A stretch of 42,650 nt of DNA from contig UQFQ01000013.1 of assembly GCA_900540395.1 (NCBI GenBank), positions 1 to 42,650 of the forward strand, read 5' to 3'. The stretch comes from an uncultured Mollicutes bacterium (GTDB lineage: Bacteria; Bacillota_I; Bacilli_A; RFN20; CAG-826). The notes below the pieces were generated by a model. The model did not search any database and had not been told where the DNA came from. It worked only from the letters and a program-made list of their open reading frames with translations. Shown here in pieces: positions 31,838-40,459 of the stretch; the stretch's first letter is position 1, and each line of letters starts with the position of its first letter. Made by a program: the position numbers and the translations under genes.

Positions 31838-33039
31838 TGTTTAAATTTGTCCTTTAAATCACTTAATCTAAAAAATATAGGCTTCTTTGCTTTTCTATTT
31901 AGTTCATTTATTAAAAGCTGAGTTTTATTTTCACTTTCATGACGTTCAAAGTTATCAAAAGTCATTTGAACTACTACATCATGTTTATCTTTAAGATTTT
32001 TCAATGTAAAGCCAATCAAGCGGATTTCTTCGCCCTTATAAGTTTTTTCAAATAATTTAATTCCTTCACGATAAATTTCTTCTCTAGAATCTGTATAATT
32101 GTCGAAGCTTTTTGAAACAGTTGTTGTTTGAAAACCTTCTTCGTGGTTCGCATTTTTATAAGTAATTTGAATTGTTTTACATAATCTTCCTGAACCTAAA
32201 AAATCATCTAATACGTTATTTATTAAATTAGTTAAAAAATTTCTTATATAGAACTTATCGTTACTATCAAAGTCTAAAGTCCTAGTCATTCCCATTGATT
32301 TAGGATCTAAAGGTCCAGTAGAAACAACGTCGCTACTATTTCCTTCTAATTCATCAATCAAATCTTGTTTATAAGAGCCAAAAAAATTACTTAAAGCTTC
32401 ATCGTTGTTTTTAATTCCGTAATACAAGTCACCAATGGTCTTATATCCTGCTCTTTCAATTTTTGGATAGGTTTTCTTCCCAATGCCAAATAAATCTTTT
32501 ACTGGCAAAGGAAATAAGATATCTTTTATATCTTTTTTTCGAATAATTGTTATACCCATAGGCTTTTTATAATCTGAACCCATTTTGGCCAAAAATTTAG
32601 TTGGCGCAACACCAATTGAACATTTCAATTTTGTTGTTTTAAATAATCCATCTTGCAACTTTTTTAAATATAGTTCCGGATTATTAATGTTTTGAGTTCT
32701 AAAAACATCAGTAAAATCACAAAAACATTCATCAATTGACATTTGTTCTATTTTTCTTGTGTAACGTCTAATATAAGAAATAAATTCTTTAGACATCAGT
32801 TCATAAAATTTATAATCGCCTGGCAAAAGAATTAGATTCTTGCAAAGCATTTTGGCTTGAAATGTAGGCATACCAGAATGAATGCCATAACTTCTTGCTT
32901 CATAAGAGCAAGTTGAAACAATACCTTTTCTTCCATCGCCTCCTACAGCAACAGGCTTTCCAATTAAGGTTGGGTTTTTAATTTCTTCGCATCTTACAAA
33001 GAATTGATTTAAGTCTATATGAACAATAACTTTTGCCAT
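31834..33039 (-). CDS. dinB: DNA polymerase IV (Y family)
   Basis: Error-prone translesion polymerase, 401 residues. It has HIDLNQFFVRCEEI at the start (metal Asp and steric gate), YEARSYGIHSGMP, QMSIDECFCDFT (second catalytic acid pair), IGVAPTKFLAKMGSDYKKP and a helix-hairpin-helix, FGIGKKTYPKIERAG. The C-terminal little finger is present; no clear clamp-binding peptide is seen at the end. The start has no Shine-Dalgarno: repeat array 7 ends 5 nt before the ATG. Confidence 0.93.
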   Translation of the reverse strand: MAKVIVHIDLNQFFVRCEEIKNPTLIGKPVAVGGDGRKGIVSTCSYEARSYGIHSGMPTFQAKMLCKNLILLPGDYKFYELMSKEFISYIRRYTRKIEQMSIDECFCDFTDVFRTQNINNPELYLKKLQDGLFKTTKLKCSIGVAPTKFLAKMGSDYKKPMGITIIRKKDIKDILFPLPVKDLFGIGKKTYPKIERAGYKTIGDLYYGIKNNDEALSNFFGSYKQDLIDELEGNSSDVVSTGPLDPKSMGMTRTLDFDSNDKFYIRNFLTNLINNVLDDFLGSGRLCKTIQITYKNANHEEGFQTTTVSKSFDNYTDSREEIYREGIKLFEKTYKGEEIRLIGFTLKNLKDKHDVVVQMTFDNFERHESENKTQLLINELNRKAKKPIFFRLSDLKDKFKQ

Positions 33040-33044
33040 ATATA

Positions 33045-33084
33045 TACTAATTAACTACTAATAAACTACTAATTTCTAACTATT
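33045..33084 (-). repeat. 11-bp ATTAGTA array 7 (xseB-dinB junction)
   Basis: Plus-strand units TACTAAT (33045), TACTAAT (33056), TACTAAT (33067), and a weaker AACTATT (33078). ATTAGTA reads on the minus strand, in the direction of the operon. It fills the gap between the xseB stop (33076) and the dinB start (33039). Confidence 0.75.
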
Positions 33085-33267
33085 TTTACTTTCTTTTATT
33101 TTTTCTTTAGCATCAGTAATAGTTTTTTCTAAATCTTTAATAAGTTCAGTTCCTTCAAAATAAAGTTTTAAACTTTCATCTAAACTAGCTTCACTATTGT
33201 CTATTTTATGAACAATATCTTCCAATTTATTCATCTTTTCTTCAAAAGTTTTTTCCTTATTTGACAT
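33076..33267 (-). CDS. xseB: Exodeoxyribonuclease VII small subunit
   Basis: 63 residues, a coiled two-helix protein: TFEEKMNKLEDIVHKIDNSE, then SLDESLKLYFEGTELIKDLE. It partners XseA. The ATG at 33267 lies 6 nt after GGAGG; longer in-frame starts would sit on the Shine-Dalgarno. It overlaps the xseA end by 11 nt. Confidence 0.94.
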   Translation of the reverse strand: MSNKEKTFEEKMNKLEDIVHKIDNSEASLDESLKLYFEGTELIKDLEKTITDAKEKIKESKNS

Positions 33268-34474
33268 ACTCATCCTCCTTTGAAACAACTTTACTTATTA
33301 CTCTGCCATTGCTTAATTTGATACTAAGTAAATCATCATTATTAACTTGTGTTATAGAATTAATAACTTCTCCTTTTTGGTTTGTTACTATTGAATAACC
33401 CTTATTTAATATGTTATTCGGATTTAAAAGTTCTAAGCTTCTTTTTTGATAATCAAGTCTTTTTTCAACTTTTGATAACAAATTTTCGATTTTCACATTT
33501 AATAATTGCTTTAACGATATAAGCTTGTCGTTATAACTATCATAAATTGATTCCATATTTTGAAAATATTTGAGACTTTTAATTTTCAAAAGCTTATTTT
33601 CTAAAGTCGATATTTTACCAGTTATTAAGCTGTCTAAGTAACTTTTAATTTGCGTTAAGTCGTATAAAATATCTTCAATATTTGGTACGGCTATTTCTGC
33701 AGCTCCTGTTGGTGTAGAAGCAAATTTATCAGCAACTAAATCACACAAAGTTTGATTTATTTCATGTCCGACAGCACTAATTATTGGTGAATTTAGGTTA
33801 TAAATACATCTTACAAGTCTTTCATCGTCAAACGCACTCAAATCTTCACTAGCACCTCCGCCGCGTCCAATTATCAAAAGATCATATTTATTATCGGCAG
33901 CATTGAGATTTTTAATTAAGTCATCTACAGCATTTTCACCTTGAACAAGAGAAGGAATGATTGTAACTTCAACTAAAGGAAAACGTCTTTTTAAATTAAA
34001 TTCAAAGTCTAATGCTGCAGCACTATTTTTGCCAGTTATAATTCCTATATTTTTAGGGTAGGAAGGTATCTTCTTTTTATGCTCAATATTAAAAATTCCC
34101 TCTTGGAATAGTTTCTTCTTTAATAATTCTTTTTTTAAATAAGAATCTCCTACTCCAAAAAGAGAAATATTTTTGCATATTATTTGATAAGTACCACTTG
34201 GTGGATAAGAACTAATTGAGCCGCAAACGAGCACTTCATCACCGTTTTTTGGCTCAAAATTTAAAGAAAAGGTATCATATTTAAATAAAACAGCGTTTAT
34301 TGAACACTTCTCATCTTTTAAAGTGAAATAAATATGTCCTGACTTATTTCTGCCTTTATAATTTGAGATTTCACCTTTTAAATAGATATTCTTTAAAGTA
34401 ACTGTATTATCAAATAAAACCTTAATATATTCGTTTATTTGACTAATTGAGTAATAAACTTGTTCCTTTTCCAT
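33257..34474 (-). CDS. xseA: Exodeoxyribonuclease VII large subunit
   Basis: Single-strand exonuclease, 405 residues. An N-terminal OB fold (GEISNYKGRNKSGHIYFTLK) is followed by the catalytic domain (IGIITGKNSAAALDF, IIGRGGGASEDLSAF, SAVGHEINQTLCDLVAD) and a long coiled-coil. The end overlaps xseB and the start overlaps nusB by 32 nt, typical of tight coupling. Confidence 0.96.
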   Translation of the reverse strand: MEKEQVYYSISQINEYIKVLFDNTVTLKNIYLKGEISNYKGRNKSGHIYFTLKDEKCSINAVLFKYDTFSLNFEPKNGDEVLVCGSISSYPPSGTYQIICKNISLFGVGDSYLKKELLKKKLFQEGIFNIEHKKKIPSYPKNIGIITGKNSAAALDFEFNLKRRFPLVEVTIIPSLVQGENAVDDLIKNLNAADNKYDLLIIGRGGGASEDLSAFDDERLVRCIYNLNSPIISAVGHEINQTLCDLVADKFASTPTGAAEIAVPNIEDILYDLTQIKSYLDSLITGKISTLENKLLKIKSLKYFQNMESIYDSYNDKLISLKQLLNVKIENLLSKVEKRLDYQKRSLELLNPNNILNKGYSIVTNQKGEVINSITQVNNDDLLSIKLSNGRVISKVVSKEDEYVK

Positions 34475-34898
34475 TTAAACACTTGTCCAAAATTGCATTA
34501 ACAAATTTGTAATCTTTTTCACCACCATCGCCAAACTTTTTAGCAAACTTAACTGCATTATTAATAATAACAGCTTTATCAGTATCTAAGTCTTCAATAA
34601 AATATTCAGCAACTGAGGTAATAAGAATTGCTTGTATAGTTGTATTTAATCTTGAGAAATTCCAATTAATTAAAAACTTAGAAATGTAATCAGTTATGAT
34701 TTCTTGATTTTTTAATGACTTAATTAAGACTTCTTTAATATAAATATCACAATCCTCGTAAGGCATTTTACAAGCTTCTTGAACTGATTCTTGAAAATTA
34801 ATTGGTACTTTTGTTTCTTCAAGGATCAAGAAAGAGTACATCAATTGAACAATTAATTCTTGAGCTTTATTACGTGTTATTTCAATTTCATTTTCCAT
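34443..34898 (-). CDS. nusB: Transcription antitermination factor NusB
   Basis: 151 residues, all-helical. It shows RNKAQELIVQLMYSFLI at the N-terminus and the C-terminal signature LDTDKAVIINNAVKFAKKFG, then DYKFVNAILDKCL. With NusE (S10) it binds boxA during rRNA transcription. The ATG at 34898 gives the family N-terminus and an 11-nt overlap with the upstream asp23 gene. The order asp23-nusB-xseA-xseB is that of Bacillus yqhY-nusB-(folD)-xseA-xseB; folD is missing. Confidence 0.92.
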   Translation of the reverse strand: MENEIEITRNKAQELIVQLMYSFLILEETKVPINFQESVQEACKMPYEDCDIYIKEVLIKSLKNQEIITDYISKFLINWNFSRLNTTIQAILITSVAEYFIEDLDTDKAVIINNAVKFAKKFGDGGEKDYKFVNAILDKCLNGKGTSLLLN

Positions 34899-35220
34899 CT
34901 TCTTTTTCTTTCTTTTCGGTAAGTTTAATTGTGATTTCAAATGGCATTGAATCACAAATAAAGTTCATAGTGTTAGTAATGTATTCGTTAATTTGGCTCT
35001 TAATTTGTTCTTTATTAGCGCCTTTTAAAATGCAAGCATTGATTTTGAAAACTACAACGTTATTTTTTAAGCCAATTGAAACATCACTATCATCGTCCTC
35101 AAGTAAAATTCCGTTAACGTTTTTTAAAGCTTTATTAGCAATAAAAGTAAAAACTTTAGTTGAAATTCCTAAACGTACTGTGGATTTACGAATATTGTTT
35201 AAATAAACATATCTAGTCAT
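34888..35220 (-). CDS. Asp23/Gls24 family protein (YqhY-like)
   Basis: 110 residues of the Asp23 (DUF322) fold: VRLGISTKVFTFIANKALKN, VNGILLE, then a VVVFKINACI strand and INEYITNTMNFICDSMPFEI. Family members are cell-envelope-associated; YqhY in Bacillus affects acetyl-CoA carboxylase. AAAGGAGGACTAAACG precedes the ATG. The end overlaps nusB. The tail is rich in Lys and Glu. Confidence 0.85.
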   Translation of the reverse strand: MTRYVYLNNIRKSTVRLGISTKVFTFIANKALKNVNGILLEDDDSDVSIGLKNNVVVFKINACILKGANKEQIKSQINEYITNTMNFICDSMPFEITIKLTEKKEKEDGK

Positions 35221-35234
35221 CGTTTAGTCCTCCT

Positions 35235-37223
35235 TTAAAACATTAATTGCTCTACTTCAGAAGCAATCTTACTGGCTGTAAAGCCATATCTTTCAATAAC
35301 TTCTTCAGCTTTAGCGCTTAAACCAAATTCGTTGATACCGAAGACATTTTTAGCATATTTATGTAAGCCAAATGGTGAAGCCATTTCAATAAAAGCACGT
35401 CTATCATAGCGATCACCTAAAACTTTAAATTGATAAGCTTTATCTTGAGCATCAAATAATTCTGTAGAAGGCATTGAAACAACTCTAATGCTATAGCCCT
35501 TATCTTCAAGAATTTTCTTTACTTCAATAGCTAAACTGACTTCACTTCCGCTTGCTATCAATGTAAAGTTAAGATTTGCTTTAGATTCTTTTGCGACGAT
35601 ATAACCACCTTTTTTAGTTCCTTCAACACTGCTATTTTCAAGTAAAGGTAAATCTTGTCTTGATAAAACAATTGCTGATGGGGTTGTTGTTGATTCAAAA
35701 GCTAATTGATAAGAAGCAAAGACTTCTCTAGCGTCGGCAGGTCTAAAGACATTAACATTTGGAATTGAACGTAACATCGCAAGTTGTTCAATAGGTTGAT
35801 GGGTTGGTCCGTCTTCGCCAACTGCAATAGAATCGTGACTAAATAAATAGATTGTAGGTAATTTTTCAAGTGCACTCATTCTTATTGCCGCTTTGCAATA
35901 ATCAGAGAAAACCATAAATGAACCAACGTATGGTCTTAAACCACCATGGAGCAAAATTCCATTTGCGGCACTCGACATAAAGAATTCTCTAATGCCCCAA
36001 TTAATATTTTTACCATTTCTATTTTTAGCGTTCCAATCAGTTTCACCTTTTAAAGCTGTTTTAACGCTTCCAGCAACATCAGCCGAACCGCCAAAAGTAT
36101 TTGGCAATAATTTAGAAAATAAATTCAATACTTCACCTGAGATGTTTCTAGTTGAATTCTTCTTTAAAATATTTTCTGGTAATGGAATATTTTTAACGTA
36201 ACCTGAAACATTGTTTGTACTAAGCATCATAATTTCTTTAAACTTAGCTGGATTTGTTCTTTGGAATTTAGCCAATTCACTTTGATAAATACTATATGCT
36301 TCTTCACCACGTTTAATAAATGTATTTTTAAAGTTATCATAAACCTGTGTTGGAATTTCAAATGGAGGATATGTATAACCGTATGATAATTTTGTATTAT
36401 TGCCATCCTCTTCACCTAAAGGAGAACCATGTACCTTGCTAGTTCCTTGATTTTTGCTCCCTAAGCCAATAATAGTCTTAAAGATTACGACTGTAGGTGC
36501 ATTTTTATTCTTTTTAGCAAAAGCGATAGCTTTTTTAATCTTCTTATAAGAATTGCCTTTTCTACAATAAACTACATTCCAGTGACAAGCTAAGAATCTA
36601 TTGATAACATCTTCATCACTAGATTGAGCTAATGGTCCATCTAAAGTAACATCGTTTTTATCATATAAAAGAATTAATTTATTGAGTTTATTTAGCCCTG
36701 CAAAAGAAATTGCTTCTTGAGAAATGCCTTCTTCTAAACATCCATCTCCACAAAGACAGTAGGTATAATGATCATAAACTTTTTTACCATACATAGCTTG
36801 GAGTTTGGTTTCTGCCATGGCCATACCAACTGCTTGAGCAATTCCTTGACCTAATGGACCGCTTCCAGCATCAATTCCATCAGTTAAACCAAATTCTGGA
36901 TGACCTGGAGTTAAAGAATCAAGTTGTCTAAATGATTTTAAATCATCAATTTTAATGTTATAGCCAGCTAAATGTAAAATTGTGTAATAAAGCATGCTTC
37001 CATGTCCACAGCTCATTACAAAACGATCACGATTAATCCATTTGGATTGATAAGGATTAGCGACTAAAAAATCCTTAAATAATGTATAAACAATTGGTGC
37101 GGCACTAATACACATTCCTGGGTGTCCGCTTTTTGCTTTGTTGATTCCATCAATACATGTTGCTCGAATAGCAGCAATTGATAAATCATCAATGTTTTTA
37201 AAATTATTCAGTTTTTTAGCCAT
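35235..37223 (-). CDS. tkt: Transketolase
   Basis: Thiamine-diphosphate enzyme of the non-oxidative pentose phosphate pathway, 662 residues. It shows KSGHPGMCISAAP, MSCGHGSMLYYTILHLAGY, the ThDP motif CLCGDGCLEEGISQEA, HDSIAVGEDGPTHQPIEQLA and the C-terminal domain. The ATG at 37223 follows AAGGAGAAAGACA and overlaps the end of aspS by 8 nt; a longer frame to 37247 is unlikely. Together with deoB/deoC it links pentose and deoxyribose use to glycolysis. Confidence 0.96.
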   Translation of the reverse strand: MAKKLNNFKNIDDLSIAAIRATCIDGINKAKSGHPGMCISAAPIVYTLFKDFLVANPYQSKWINRDRFVMSCGHGSMLYYTILHLAGYNIKIDDLKSFRQLDSLTPGHPEFGLTDGIDAGSGPLGQGIAQAVGMAMAETKLQAMYGKKVYDHYTYCLCGDGCLEEGISQEAISFAGLNKLNKLILLYDKNDVTLDGPLAQSSDEDVINRFLACHWNVVYCRKGNSYKKIKKAIAFAKKNKNAPTVVIFKTIIGLGSKNQGTSKVHGSPLGEEDGNNTKLSYGYTYPPFEIPTQVYDNFKNTFIKRGEEAYSIYQSELAKFQRTNPAKFKEIMMLSTNNVSGYVKNIPLPENILKKNSTRNISGEVLNLFSKLLPNTFGGSADVAGSVKTALKGETDWNAKNRNGKNINWGIREFFMSSAANGILLHGGLRPYVGSFMVFSDYCKAAIRMSALEKLPTIYLFSHDSIAVGEDGPTHQPIEQLAMLRSIPNVNVFRPADAREVFASYQLAFESTTTPSAIVLSRQDLPLLENSSVEGTKKGGYIVAKESKANLNFTLIASGSEVSLAIEVKKILEDKGYSIRVVSMPSTELFDAQDKAYQFKVLGDRYDRRAFIEMASPFGLHKYAKNVFGINEFGLSAKAEEVIERYGFTASKIASEVEQLMF

Positions 37224-38982
37224 TGTCTTTCTCCTTAACAACTTCAATACCTAATTTATCTAATTGTTCCTTATCAACTTCATAAGGAGCATTACTTACA
37301 GGGTCAACTGCAGCTAAATTTTTAGGGAAAGCAATAACATCACGGATATTATCAGTTCCACTTAAAATCATTGCCAATCTATCAAGTCCAAGAGCAAATC
37401 CACCATGTGGAGGTGTTCCATATTTTAATGATTCAACAAAGAAGCCGAATTTTCTTTGAATATCTTCTTCAGTGAATCCTAAAACTTTGAAAATCATTTC
37501 TTGAACTTTTTGATCATAAATTCTTAAAGAACCACCGCCTGCTTCATAACCATTGATAACAATATCGTATGCGTATGAATAAACATTATATGGTTCGGTA
37601 AATAACTTATCGATATCTTCGTCACATGGTCTTGTAAATGGGTGATGACATGGTGTGATTTCACCAGTTTCTTCGCTTTTTTCAAATAATGGGAAATGTA
37701 CTACCCATAATAAATCATAAGTATTAGGTTTAATTAAATTGAGCTCTTTAGCGAGTTGAGATCTAACAGCGCCTAAACCAAAATTAATATCTCTTAAAAT
37801 ATTTCCAGTAGCAATAATTAATGCGTCGCCGTTATTTAACTCCATGGCTTTGATTAATTCTTCTTTTAATTCAGAAGAAATAAATTTAGCAATGCTTCCT
37901 TCTAATTCACCATTAACATACTTCAAATAAGCAAATTGCTTCATATTAAATTTAGGAGCAATTAAGTTTATAGCGTCTTGTTTTTTTCTAGAAAGATGTT
38001 CAGCAAAGCCTTCAACCTTAATAGCCTTTGTATATTTATTTTCTTGATACAATTTAAACTCAGACTTACTAAGAATGTACTTAATATCTACTAGATACAT
38101 ACTAAAACGTGTATCTGGCTTGTCTGAACCGTATTTATTAACTGCTTCAAGGTAGTCCATTCTTCTTAAAGGAAGTTTAACATCATAATTTAGAACATCT
38201 TTAAAAATCTTTGAAACAAGTCCTTCTCCTAATTCCAATATTTGATCTTGGTTAAGGAAACTTGTCTCAACATCTATTTGAGTAAAATCTGGTTGTCTAT
38301 CAGCTCTTAAATCTTCATCTCTAAAGCAACGTGCAATTTGGTAATATCTTTCAAATCCAGAAACCATAAGCATCTGCTTATAAAGTTGTGGAGATTGAGG
38401 TAAAGCATAAAAACAGCCTTTATGAACTCTACTTGGAACTAAATAGTCTCTTGCGCCTTCAGGAGTTGATGGAGAAAGATATGGTGTTTCAATTTCTATA
38501 AAATCGTGAGAATCTAAGTAATTGTGAGTCGCTTTAACAATGTTTGCTCTGATTTTAAAACGCTTTTGCATGCAATTACGTCTTAAGTCAAGATAGCGGT
38601 ATTTTAAGCGAATATCTTCATTAGCATCTGTTACTTCTTGTGTTGAAATTGGAGGTTGTAAAGCTGTATTAATGACTTTGATTTTGCTTGCAACAACTTC
38701 AACTTCACCAGTAGGCAAATTTTTATTAGGAACATCTTTTTTAGAAACAATACCCTCGACCTCTAAAATATATTCGTTTCTAATATCAGGTAATTCGATT
38801 TCATCAGTTTTTACGCAAATTTGAATATATCCTTCTCTATCTCTAAGATCGATAAAAAGTAAGCTTCCAAGGTTACGTTTTTTGGAAACCCAACCCAATA
38901 AGGAAACTTTTCTTCCGACATCTTTAAGTCTTAAATTTCCACAATAGTCAGTTCTATTAAATCTTTCTTCTACGCTCTCCAT
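37216..38982 (-). CDS. aspS: Aspartyl-tRNA synthetase
   Basis: Class IIb synthetase of the bacterial type, 588 residues. An N-terminal OB anticodon domain, motif 2 (YYQIARCFRDEDLRADRQ, then PDFTQID), the bacterial GAD insertion and motif 3 (GGFALGLDRLAMILSG) are all present. Coding sequence at 38067-38106 carries repeat array 8, in VDIKYILSK just after YGSDKPDTRF. That stretch aligns without a gap to Bacillus AspRS, so the array is not an insertion. It lies 12 nt behind hisS. The rel-hisS-aspS order is standard in Bacillota. Confidence 0.97.
   Translation of the reverse strand: MESVEERFNRTDYCGNLRLKDVGRKVSLLGWVSKKRNLGSLLFIDLRDREGYIQICVKTDEIELPDIRNEYILEVEGIVSKKDVPNKNLPTGEVEVVASKIKVINTALQPPISTQEVTDANEDIRLKYRYLDLRRNCMQKRFKIRANIVKATHNYLDSHDFIEIETPYLSPSTPEGARDYLVPSRVHKGCFYALPQSPQLYKQMLMVSGFERYYQIARCFRDEDLRADRQPDFTQIDVETSFLNQDQILELGEGLVSKIFKDVLNYDVKLPLRRMDYLEAVNKYGSDKPDTRFSMYLVDIKYILSKSEFKLYQENKYTKAIKVEGFAEHLSRKKQDAINLIAPKFNMKQFAYLKYVNGELEGSIAKFISSELKEELIKAMELNNGDALIIATGNILRDINFGLGAVRSQLAKELNLIKPNTYDLLWVVHFPLFEKSEETGEITPCHHPFTRPCDEDIDKLFTEPYNVYSYAYDIVINGYEAGGGSLRIYDQKVQEMIFKVLGFTEEDIQRKFGFFVESLKYGTPPHGGFALGLDRLAMILSGTDNIRDVIAFPKNLAAVDPVSNAPYEVDKEQLDKLGIEVVKEKDNG
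38067..38106 (-). repeat. 11-bp ATTAGTA array 8 (inside aspS)
   Basis: Plus-strand units TACTAAG (38067), TACTTAA (38078), TACTAGA (38089), TACTAAA (38100), exact 11-bp steps. On the coding strand the units read TTTAGTA, TCTAGTA, TTAAGTA, CTTAGTA. The third is the one whose TAG would be in frame; it reads AAG (Lys). Confidence 0.75.
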
Positions 38983-38994
38983 AAGTATACCTTT

Positions 38995-40395
38995 CTATGC
39001 TTTATTACAATCGTTATGATGGCAGCAATGTCCTTCCTCATTTTCGCAATCACAATCACAATCGCCATCACATTCACAATCATCACCTTCGCAGCAACAA
39101 CAATGTGAATCAGAATGTTGGTGCTCTTTATCAAACTCACTGATTAGATAATCCATTAAATCGTTCATAGGAATATTAACTTGCTCTTTAGTATTCATAT
39201 TTTTAACGTTTACTGTTTCATCTTTGAGTTCATCATCACCAATAATAACAGCATATTTTGCATTTTTTCTCTCTGCTTTTTTGAATAAAGCTCCCATCGA
39301 CTTTTTCTCGTAGCAAACTTCAGTGCTAAAGAAGCCAATTCTTAAATCAAGAGCAAGAGACACAGCTTTTTCAACTGCTTTTTCCCCTATTGGCATGATA
39401 TATATGTCAATTCCGTTTGACAATTCTGGGAATAAGCCATCTTCTTCCATGATTTTAGCAAGTCTTTCAATGCCTAATGCAAAGCCAACACCTTCAATAT
39501 CGGGACCACCAATTTCACTGATTAAATGTCCATAGTGTCCGCCTGCTCCAATAGCACCATAATTATTACCATTTACTGATGTGTAGTGAAATTCAAAAAC
39601 AACACCAGTGTAATAATCAAGACCTCTGACTAACTCATCGTCGACTTCAAAAGGAATTTCTAAATCAGTCAAATATTTTTTGATTTTTTCAAAACGTTCT
39701 CTTGCAGCTTCTGATAAATAATCTGTAATTTTAGGTGCTTTATCAATAATTGGTCGATCGTCTGGATCTTTGCAATCTAATATTCTAAGAATATTCAATT
39801 TATAACGTTCTTTACAATCGTTACACATTTCATCAATGTGTGCACCAAAATATTCTCTAAGAGCTTTTTTGTAATTTTCTCTTGTTTCTTCATCACCTAA
39901 AGTATTAATAAGTAACTTTAAATTTTTAAATCTTAAGAATGAAAGCATGTGATAACCTAAAACTATAGTTTCAACATCTCTTTCAACTGTACTTACCCCA
40001 GCACATTCAACGCCAAATTGATTAAATTGACGGTATCTACCTTGTTGAGGTCTTTCGTATCTAAAATTAGGTCCGCAATAAAAAGCTTTAACAGGAAAGT
40101 CCTGGTTGGCAAATAATTTTGCATTTACCATACTTCTAACAATGCCTGCAGTCATTTCAGGACGTAATGTTATACTTCTTCCGCCTTTATCTTCAAAAGT
40201 GTACATTTCTTTTCTAACAATATCGCTACTATCACCAACGCTTCTTGTGAACAATTCACTATTTTCGATAATTGGTGTTCTAAATTCTTGGTAACCGTAG
40301 TTAACAGCGATATTTGTTAGAGTTTCTTCAATATATGAATATTTAAGAGCTTCCTCTTTTATTACATCGTGTGTTCCTTTTACAACATTAAACAT
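38995..40395 (-). CDS. hisS: Histidyl-tRNA synthetase with cysteine-rich C-terminal tail
   Basis: Class IIa synthetase, 466 residues. It shows GTHDVIKEEALKY, motif 2 (FYCGPNFRYERPQQGRYRQF), the histidine-specific LVRGLDYYTGVVFE and motif 3 (EGVGFALGIERLAKI), then the anticodon-binding domain. The catalytic part ends near residue 423, the family's normal length. Residues 424-466 (DNA 38995-39126) add a tail with 12 Cys and 6 His among many Asp/Glu: CCCC, then DDC-EC-DGDC-DC-DC, then HCCHHNDC. It looks like a metal-binding tail. GAGG lies 9 nt before the start. Confidence 0.95.
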   Translation of the reverse strand: MFNVVKGTHDVIKEEALKYSYIEETLTNIAVNYGYQEFRTPIIENSELFTRSVGDSSDIVRKEMYTFEDKGGRSITLRPEMTAGIVRSMVNAKLFANQDFPVKAFYCGPNFRYERPQQGRYRQFNQFGVECAGVSTVERDVETIVLGYHMLSFLRFKNLKLLINTLGDEETRENYKKALREYFGAHIDEMCNDCKERYKLNILRILDCKDPDDRPIIDKAPKITDYLSEAARERFEKIKKYLTDLEIPFEVDDELVRGLDYYTGVVFEFHYTSVNGNNYGAIGAGGHYGHLISEIGGPDIEGVGFALGIERLAKIMEEDGLFPELSNGIDIYIMPIGEKAVEKAVSLALDLRIGFFSTEVCYEKKSMGALFKKAERKNAKYAVIIGDDELKDETVNVKNMNTKEQVNIPMNDLMDYLISEFDKEHQHSDSHCCCCEGDDCECDGDCDCDCENEEGHCCHHNDCNKA

Positions 40396-40412
40396 ATTAA
40401 ACCTCGTATTCC

Positions 40413-40447
40413 TAATAATTATAAATAATTATTAATCCTTCTAGCAA
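40413..40447 (-). promoter_or_regulatory. hisS promoter with overlapping AT-only hairpin
   Basis: Minus strand: TTGCTA (40447-40442), 18-bp spacer, TATAAT (40423-40418). A 9-bp perfect inverted repeat, TAATAATTA-TAAA-TAATTATTA (40413-40434), covers the -10. There is no T-run for either gene, so it is not a normal terminator. No T-box leader is present. Confidence 0.5.
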
Positions 40448-40459
40448 GTTAGACTATCA

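Noticed and set aside
36227..36415. Antisense frame inside tkt (62 codons), like many others of 60-120 codons in the window
   Set aside because: Low-complexity shadow translation of a conserved gene, with no ribosome binding site or family match.
37224..37247. Longer N-terminus for transketolase
   Set aside because: The AGGAG serving the ATG at 37223 lies inside that extension, and the family begins near MAKKLNNF.
1888..38106. The arrays as CRISPR, TRAP sites or DnaA-trios
   Set aside because: Units are 11 bp with no spacers, so not CRISPR. TRAP sites are triplets spaced about 5 nt apart, and DnaA-trios have a 3-nt period next to DnaA boxes; neither fits a strict 11-bp period at eight scattered sites.
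40396..40459. T-box riboswitch before hisS-aspS
   Set aside because: The 64-nt gap is far too short and holds no specifier stem, T-box sequence or terminator; a plain promoter explains it.
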